A DNA stretch of 64,000 bases from assembly GCA_911728455.2 (NCBI GenBank), contig OU452235.1, positions 12,138,634-12,202,633 of the forward strand, read 5' to 3'. Shown one piece after another: positions 59,401 to 64,000 of the stretch (the first letter of the stretch is position 1; each line of letters opens with the position of its first letter). The position numbers and the translations under genes are program-made. Below the pieces are notes generated by a model. The model was not told the DNA's origin, did not search any database, and saw nothing but the letters and a program-made list of their open reading frames with translations. The stretch comes from Marthasterias glacialis. Its lineage: Eukaryota; Echinodermata; Asteroidea; Forcipulatida; Asteriidae.

Positions 59401-60395
59401 TACGATCCTGACGACACAGCCCCTTTAACTATTTTCTTTGCAATGGTTGGTAAGCAGTTTGCAAAAGCTACTTCTATTTTCTCTTGAATTTATCCCCTAC
59501 TATCTAAAACTCAACCCTTGCAGGATTCTCACCTTGATTGAACAACGAAGTCGACTTGGTCTGAAGTCAGGGTCTTCCATGGATCGTGACATGTCAAGTA
59601 CTACAAAGAGGTGCCTCATCTTGAAAAAAAAAAACATAACGAGTGAAAACAAAAATAAAAAATTGATGTTTTCCCTAATCCTGAGGTTTATTTAGTGTCA
59701 TTTATTTCAGTTTACTTTCAAGTTTTTAAAACCTTAACCCACCCACCTTTCACAAAAAACAAAAACAACCCCAGAACTAAAATTGGCCTCACTTTTACCC
59801 TCGCTGTTCCTTACCATTCCCAGACGGACATTAGGTGGTCTGTCTGCCAATCGTTTCCGTTTAGCTCTGAGTATGATGTCATCCACCGTTGTCTGAAGGG
59901 ATCCATGTTCATCCTCACGAAGTACCTCCCTGAGGAATGACGACAATAATTGTGTTGATTGTACATTTTGGACAAATCAACTTGTTATTAACTAAAAGAG
60001 TGCTACTGAGAAATGAAAGAAGAGCTTTAAAGGAGAAATGCTTTAAGGTACTACGTACAATAAAAAGGGAATGGTCTCCAACAATAACACAATCTAACAA
60101 AAAGTAATATAGACAATCAGTGGTTTAAATGTTGTGGCTGTGGGTAGCATCAAATTAGCCAGTCGGACCACTTGGAGATAATTTTGACAGGTCCTCAGCT
60201 GTTTTTACTAGCATTGGGCCAGCTGACTACCTATTAAAGGGAGAACACTGCACTCACTTTTCCCCATCGACGATGTCGAGTACAATACAAATCAAGCCCA
60301 GGAGATCTAATGACTTCACGTTATATATTCACTCACCAGGTTTTTTCATAGTCTCCCTCCCAGGTGTATGTCTTTTCTTGTTCCTCATCAGCCAT
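50397..60395 (-). CDS. GTF2H2: General transcription factor IIH subunit 2 (p44, Ssl1 homolog), complete
   Basis: Core TFIIH subunit; binds and stimulates the XPD helicase in nucleotide excision repair and transcription initiation in the nucleus. Fifteen coding exons: 60395-60337, 59929-59815, 59619-59533, 58845-58795, 58525-58471, 57707-57602, 56937-56847, 55803-55716, 55436-55360, 54938-54908, 54470-54407, 53449-53346, 51485-51377, 51207-51168, 50540-50397. All phases agree and give 406 aa (the human protein is about 395). N-terminus [20 protein letters not shown]; vWA domain [19 protein letters not shown] (MIDAS-like D67-S69-S71), [19 protein letters not shown]; zinc sites [20 protein letters not shown] (about 290-309); RING-like C-terminus [23 protein letters not shown] and CPGC (about 347-392). 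Exons 54938-54908 (31 nt) and 51207-51168 (40 nt) are very short; the donor at 54407 is the least certain. Introns carry two minisatellites and several MITEs. Confidence 0.93.
51003..51140. mobile_element. MITE family 5 copy, left end eroded
   Basis: GTCATCACGCCGCCATCTTAG, AAGATGGCCCAATGCGCAAC and AGTCATGTGCATAAGATCTA match 15849-15990. Located in the GTF2H2 intron 50541-51167, next to the 40-nt exon. Confidence 0.6.
51952..53252. repeat. 23-bp minisatellite with an 18-unit higher-order repeat, GTF2H2 intron
   Basis: About 56 copies of CTGGTTGCTATGGGTATAGT-ACA (23 nt) with variants CTGTAGG, CTATAGG and AAACTGGCTG. A block of variants recurs at a spacing of 414 nt (18 units): 52226-52426 and 52640-52840 have the same pattern. 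It fills most of the intron 51486-53345. Open frames across it are low-complexity artefacts. Confidence 0.95.
53567..53812. repeat. 18-bp minisatellite in a GTF2H2 intron
   Basis: Units of CCCTGATTCTCAGCCCCT with variants (GATGCTCAG, AATTCTCAG). About 13 units, in the intron between exons 54470-54407 and 53449-53346. Confidence 0.85.
56027..56362. mobile_element. MITE family 7 copy
   Basis: CAATGAGCCATTTGCCAGTT at the left and AACTGGCTTATTGG at the right are inverted; interior TGACTTGCTTAGTCACAAGT and GAATTCCTCAGACTA is shared with 57123-57567. In a GTF2H2 intron. Confidence 0.7.
56415..56578. mobile_element. MITE family 4, foldback form
   Basis: AGCCCGGTTCATACTTCACG and GAATGCGAACG at the left pair with CGTTCACATTTGCGTGAAG and TATGAATCGGGCT at the right; inner GCGAATTTGACGTCAC pairs with GTGACGTCAAATTTGC. 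Confidence 0.75.
56668..56820. mobile_element. MITE family 1 copy (diverged)
   Basis: ATTACCATGCTGCC, GTCATATTCCCTGTGTGCAA, GGACCAGACTAATTTCCC and CCAGCCTCAATTTTGGTTAC align with 19236-19407. Adjoins GTF2H2 exon 56937-56847 on its 3' side. Confidence 0.65.
57123..57567. mobile_element. MITE family 7 copy (foldback)
   Basis: CAATAAGCCATTTGCAAGTT at the left and AACTCCCAAATGGCTTATTG at the right. Inner pairs include GACTTGCTTAGTCACAAGTT against AACTTGTGACGAAGCAAGTC, and GAATTCCTCAGACTAG against CTAGTCTGAGGAATTC, so most of it folds back. Ends about 35 nt from GTF2H2 exon 57707-57602. Confidence 0.75.
58080..58135 (-). mobile_element. tRNA-like fragment, minus orientation
   Basis: Minus strand: AGGGCTGTATAGCTCAGTTG (A box) then CGCAGGTTCAAATCCCGCTC (B box). 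The spacing between boxes is short and there is no proper cloverleaf, so a SINE head or pseudo-tRNA rather than a tRNA gene. Confidence 0.5.
59085..59195 (+). mobile_element. Possible Penelope-like element tail
   Basis: Two related motifs: CACGTTTTGACCCTAGCAGA and GACCTGCTAGGGTCGAAATG followed by TTGGGCC, of the sort found repeated at the ends of Penelope-like retroelements. Inverted to each other. No coding part. Confidence 0.35.
59194..59429. mobile_element. MITE with TTAAAGGGGCTGTGTCG ends
   Basis: Left TTAAAGGGGCTGTGTCGACA and right inverse TGACGACACAGCCCCTTTAA; interior GC-rich with CACGCACACGCGCGCG and AACGCGGGCGCGTGC. In the GTF2H2 intron between exons 59619-59533 and 58845-58795. Confidence 0.8.
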
Positions 60396-60719
60396 CCTAA
60401 TTTTTTTTCTGAAAAAAAAGAAAGAAAAAGAAGACGTATGTGATAACAAACTCGGCACACACTCTTGTCTGTAGAATAATGGGCTATCTACGGAGTCCAG
60501 GATTGGCACTATTGGGGGCTTGCTAAGGCACTGTTACAATCATGGTACAAAATGTTTGAAGTTAAAAGAGTAGACACTGTACAGAATTGGTAATTGGTAA
60601 CAATTAAAAGTTTTCAGAAACATGAAAACCCACCCAATTTTCACAATTGGTTTGGTGTACAGTTAATTAATAAATAATAATAGTAGTAGGGCCTATAGTT
60701 ACTAAAAATGCTAATAGTT

Positions 60720-60990
60720 TAAACCATTTCAGTTCCCCGAGTGGGGAGTGTACAGCCTGTGCTGCCAAGGAAGTATGCAGCATACCAAGCTAAATCAATC
60801 CCAAGAACAATCTTTGCCCTCATTACATCATCATAGATACCAATGTCCAATTTACCCCAGGGTGAAGAGAAGCAATTACAGTTAAGTGTCTTGCTCAAGG
60901 ACACAAGTGTCTCGAGCGGGATTCGAACCCACACTCGATGAGTTAGCCACCAACACTTGAATCCAATGAACTAAACTGCTCGGCCACGAC
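60720..60990 (-). mobile_element. tRNA-Leu-like SINE, minus orientation
   Basis: Minus strand: TGTCGTGGCCGAGCAGTTTA (A box), GTGTGGGTTCGAATCCCGC (perfect B box), CTTGTGTCCTTGAGCAAGAC, CTTCTCTTCACCCTGGGGTA and the tail GTACACTCCCCACTCGGGG. Same family as 14396-14690. Confidence 0.8.
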
Positions 60991-61487
60991 ACGCCACATT
61001 GTGTACCTGCTATAGGCCTACTTAGATACATGTAGTACTTAACGTCGATGTTAGTTATAATAATAAAAATATTAACAACTCTTAATATATAAGACAAATT
61101 TAATTAAAATAGAGGACTGGAACTTGGAAGTAGAATTCTCTTAAAGTTTGAGAGATTTACACTGCACTTCCTTTACAGCCCTCTTTATTTTTTTTAAATT
61201 AAAAAACAAGGAAAATCGTGTCATTAATTTAAATATGAATCTCAGTCACAGACAAAGTCAAAATTTAGCCAAATTAAACCATCCATTCCGTTAACCAATA
61301 ACGTTACTGTGTTGATATTCCCCACAAAACAAAAGGAGGGCCAGATTTGTTAACTCATGAATAAACAGGACAAACACACTAACTGCTTTTGTCTGTTTGA
61401 TTGGCAAATAAACACAATCGAGCATTAACAATACCTGGGTGTACTGGGACTGTGTGGAGCATGCACAAAATGATTCAGTGCAAGGGC

Positions 61488-61500
61488 GCCGCCATCTTTG
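61488..61500 (-). promoter_or_regulatory. YY1-type core promoter motif, likely GTF2H2 start region
   Basis: Minus strand CAAAGATGGCGGC contains AAGATGGCGGC, the YY1 motif usual just downstream of TATA-less start sites of housekeeping genes, oriented with GTF2H2. Followed 53 nt later by a good splice donor. Confidence 0.45.
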
Positions 61501-61953
61501 CTTTTGAGAAGAAAAAGCTCGACGACTGTTGTCAGAAAAATTATTTATATCGGTAAAACAGTCGTAAACTCTTCGACATAGCCTGTTTTTATTATGCTGT
61601 CCTTGAATTCAATTTATTCGGTAAACTAATAGTTATGAAAATATAAACTAGAAAATCCCCTCTTCTTTTTTAAGATGTAAGAAATGACAATATCGTCAAA
61701 ATTATATTTCACGACATTTTAAGCTTTCCGGAGGGAGCGAGTGAGCCACAGAGAATGTCCTATGATTTAAATATTCATAACTTCTCCGGGGTCATTAGCA
61801 TGCTTGAATGGCCAGTCTGCTGAGATTCTCCCATTGAATACAGTGTGTGATGTGTTTAGTGCATGGACGTGTTCTGTGAAGAATGTGGTGAACGAAGCTG
61901 AATTTTCTTTGAGCGGAACGGGGATATTTTAGCCGATTTTCGGCCGTCTGAAA

Positions 61954-62114
61954 ATGGAGGAGACGAAAATTATATACCACATAGACGATGAGGACACACC
62001 CTATCTTGTGAAATTACCAATTCCCGCAGATCAAGTGACTTTGGGCGATTTTAAGAATGTTCTTAACCGGCCTAACTACAAATTTTTCTTCAAATCAATG
62101 GACGATGATTTTGG
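61954..62114 (+). CDS. DVL: Dishevelled, first coding exon (N-terminus of the DIX domain), 3'-partial
   Basis: Cytoplasmic Wnt-pathway scaffold; the DIX domain polymerises with itself and with Axin to relay the signal to beta-catenin. The 161-nt exon starts at ATG 61954 and ends at a donor (TTTGG|GTGAGT) in phase 2, coding for 53 residues: METTK-like start [48 protein letters not shown]. This matches the start of animal Dishevelled proteins closely, including the exon-1 boundary after DDDFG. Exon 2 and the PDZ and DEP domains are not in the window; the next 1.9 kb is intron. Upstream stops and the conserved METK-type start support this ATG. Confidence 0.93.
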
Positions 62115-64000
62115 GTGAGTAAAATTTGTGAGCACAGCTTGCTGAAGTACCTTTGGAATTTCGTATTTTCTTCAATGAATTTCGGCTTGATTTCGAATTT
62201 CCACTTCAGATGGTAGACTTTAATAGTTATGGAGTCTGCTTATGATCACTGTGATGGGAATTTATGAAGGATTTGGGCGTAGTCTGCCAGAGTTTCAAGG
62301 ATTTTTTCTTGAAGAAAGTGACTGATTTGCTTGACCAACGATGCTGCCGTGGTGTTCATGAGACGTGCCAAATGCGGCATTGTTTGTGTTTAATTTGACT
62401 GCAGACCACAACACAATGTATGAAAATATGTGCGAGGGATCAGGGATGTAGAATTTCTTTAAAATACATAACAGCTATGATGTTCATAGATGTAGTTAGA
62501 ACATCATGAATTAACTTTGATGGAACTAACAATGATTGTATTTTGAACATGCAAATTTATGAATTTGTTTTATAATCAATCCTAAAAACTAAGTAAACAA
62601 ACTTTGTGTTTTAGTTAGTTTAGGATTGATTATATATAACACAATGTTTAATAACTAATGCTGTTACAATTGGTTATTAAAAATTAAGTGTGAAATGAAG
62701 AAATCCATTCCAATATCTTTGAATAAGAGTTAATCTCTCTTTGAAGTGCGCTTGTTTTTTAAATCATTCTGTACTAAGGATTTTAAGCACCAGAGGTGGG
62801 ACCCTTGGCCAATGATATGTTTATTTTGTTATGGTGATAGATTACAACCTACTTTTTGACTTAATACATACATTATAATTTCAATCTGAAAGCTCATTTA
62901 GTATTCATGTGAAGATCTTACCAGCAGTAGACAGCACCAATTCTTTGGAGTAAAACAGTAGTAGAGTAGTCAGGTCTGAATATCTGCTCTGGTGGGTCAA
63001 AATGGAGGAAATGGCATTTGAAGACCCCCCCCCCCCCCATCACCAATGCTAACTGAGTACATTTATCATCATCATCCAGGCCTGTATCCTTCGTTCTGGA
63101 AAGGACAAGGGCACCGAGGCATTTTCTTCTTTATAAAGGGCACCTTAATGAGGAAATTGTACATTTCTACTGGAACATTTCAAGGGCACCAAGGCAATGA
63201 CCAGGGGCAATGGAGGCAATTGCCTCCGTTGCCTCCATGAAGTATATCAGGCCTGATCATCTTCCTGTACTGTGCAGAACCTCCTCTGGCACATTGGTTT
63301 AAGTGCAAACAAACTTAATAAAGCCGACCATGTATTACGCCTGCCTACATGTACTTTGTTTGGCACAATCAAAATTTGTATGTGATTAAATGCACAAAAC
63401 ATCAAGATGGAGTGACAATTTTGTTGATATTTATTGCACAAAAGATGATGTCATGTTTTGTGTACTTTTGTGTTTCTTTACCAACAAATGAACATAGATC
63501 TGTCTAAATAAAAATTCTCAAAACTTGGATATGATTTAATCAATCCCAGAGCATCAATGGTATTCTACATGTACTCTGCAACCATCCTTGGCCAATCTCA
63601 TGTCTATTTTTAGCACTTGCTTTAATTAACATAGCAATCGATGTCTGCTCTTAATTTAATTTGGCAACAACATGCATTCATTTAGTCAGAAATAACATGA
63701 TCAAAGAAATCAATGCATAAATACCTGCGTGTATACTGCCACCGTTATGTTGTAATATGTTTGTCAAATTGTTACTTCCTTAGATGTGATTTCATTCTCA
63801 GACATTCAGTTCTTTATGTTGCCTTGTTTGGTTGTTTGTATAAGTTTTTGCCCATCTCTACATATGTACATTGTGTGACATCAAGCAAACAATGCTAGTA
63901 CATGTATGGACCATGTTACATGTACATAGATGTACATGTGACATCACTTGTTTATGAAAGAGCCACAAAGCTTGGACTTCATGCAGGCACAAATTGTACA
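62115..64000 (+). other. Intron 1 of Dishevelled, continuing past the window
   Basis: AT-rich, no exon recognised. Holds a C run (63027-63038), the repeat element 63078-63255 and TACATGTA-type simple sequence near 63898-63940. Confidence 0.7.
63078..63255 (+). mobile_element. Repeat element with CAGGCCTG ends
   Basis: Starts CCAGGCCTGTATCCTTCG and ends TATATCAGGCCTGATC. Contains GACAAGGGCACCGAGGCATT and CAAGGGCACCAAGGCAATG, similar to the inverted copy at 49018-49171. Lies in Dishevelled intron 1. Confidence 0.65.

Larger units (their letters stand above)
60396..61953. other. Divergent intergenic region between GTF2H2 and Dishevelled
   Basis: Holds both 5' ends. For GTF2H2 a 5' UTR exon about 61500-61435 is likely: the minus strand reads CAAAGATGGCGGC at its start and has a donor (CCCAG|GTATTG) at 61435, with the acceptor at 60409 (TTTCAG) in front of the coding exon. 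A SINE (60720-60990) would then lie in the 5' UTR intron. The Dishevelled leader is expected to the left of 61954. Confidence 0.5.

Overview
This is a window of animal nuclear DNA: compact, well-conserved exons with GT-AG introns, separated by long AT-rich non-coding DNA full of short inverted-repeat elements (MITEs) and tRNA-derived SINEs. The gene set (perlecan, 2'-5' oligoadenylate synthase, TFIIH p44, Dishevelled) is that of a metazoan, and OAS-type genes without vertebrate-style sequence suggest an invertebrate deuterostome. Several repeat families (for example the elements opening with TTAAAGGCA, and those ending in a GGGCCCAATTTCATAG-like sequence) resemble ones I associate with echinoderms, especially sea stars; that species guess rests on memory, not on a search.

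Layout. (1) <1-16427, plus strand: the last 13 exons of a perlecan (HSPG2) gene, i.e. the end of LG1, EGF-EGF, LG2, EGF-EGF, LG3 and the stop codon; every splice phase agrees. (2) 16.4-28.1 kb: intergenic, rich in mobile elements, with one orphan plus-strand exon (26822-26983) coding for two hydrophobic segments, and a 0.45-kb inverted duplication (20830-21290 against 23850-24300) carrying POU octamers. (3) 28.1-45.6 kb, minus strand: three tandem OAS-family genes with the same four-coding-exon structure. Copy A (28105-32749) keeps the nucleotidyltransferase residues, copy B (35893-38860) keeps them but has a frameshift in exon 3, and copy C (41261-45598) is intact yet has lost the P-loop and one catalytic Asp. 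Intron 3 of copy C holds a 1.4-kb, almost perfect inverted repeat which would fold into long dsRNA, the ligand of OAS enzymes. (4) 50397-60395, minus strand: a complete 15-coding-exon GTF2H2 gene (TFIIH subunit p44, 406 aa), whose introns hold a 1.3-kb 23-bp minisatellite and an 18-bp minisatellite. (5) 61954-62114, plus strand: first coding exon of Dishevelled (start of the DIX domain), divergent from GTF2H2; the rest lies beyond the window.

The four gene groups are functionally unrelated (extracellular matrix, innate immunity, transcription and repair, Wnt signalling). The unusual part is the OAS cluster: tandem duplication with divergent fates (active-looking, frameshifted, pseudoenzyme-like) within DNA unusually rich in sequences able to form RNA hairpins. 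Exon boundaries were placed by eye from homology, splice consensus and phase; no alignment or transcript data were available.
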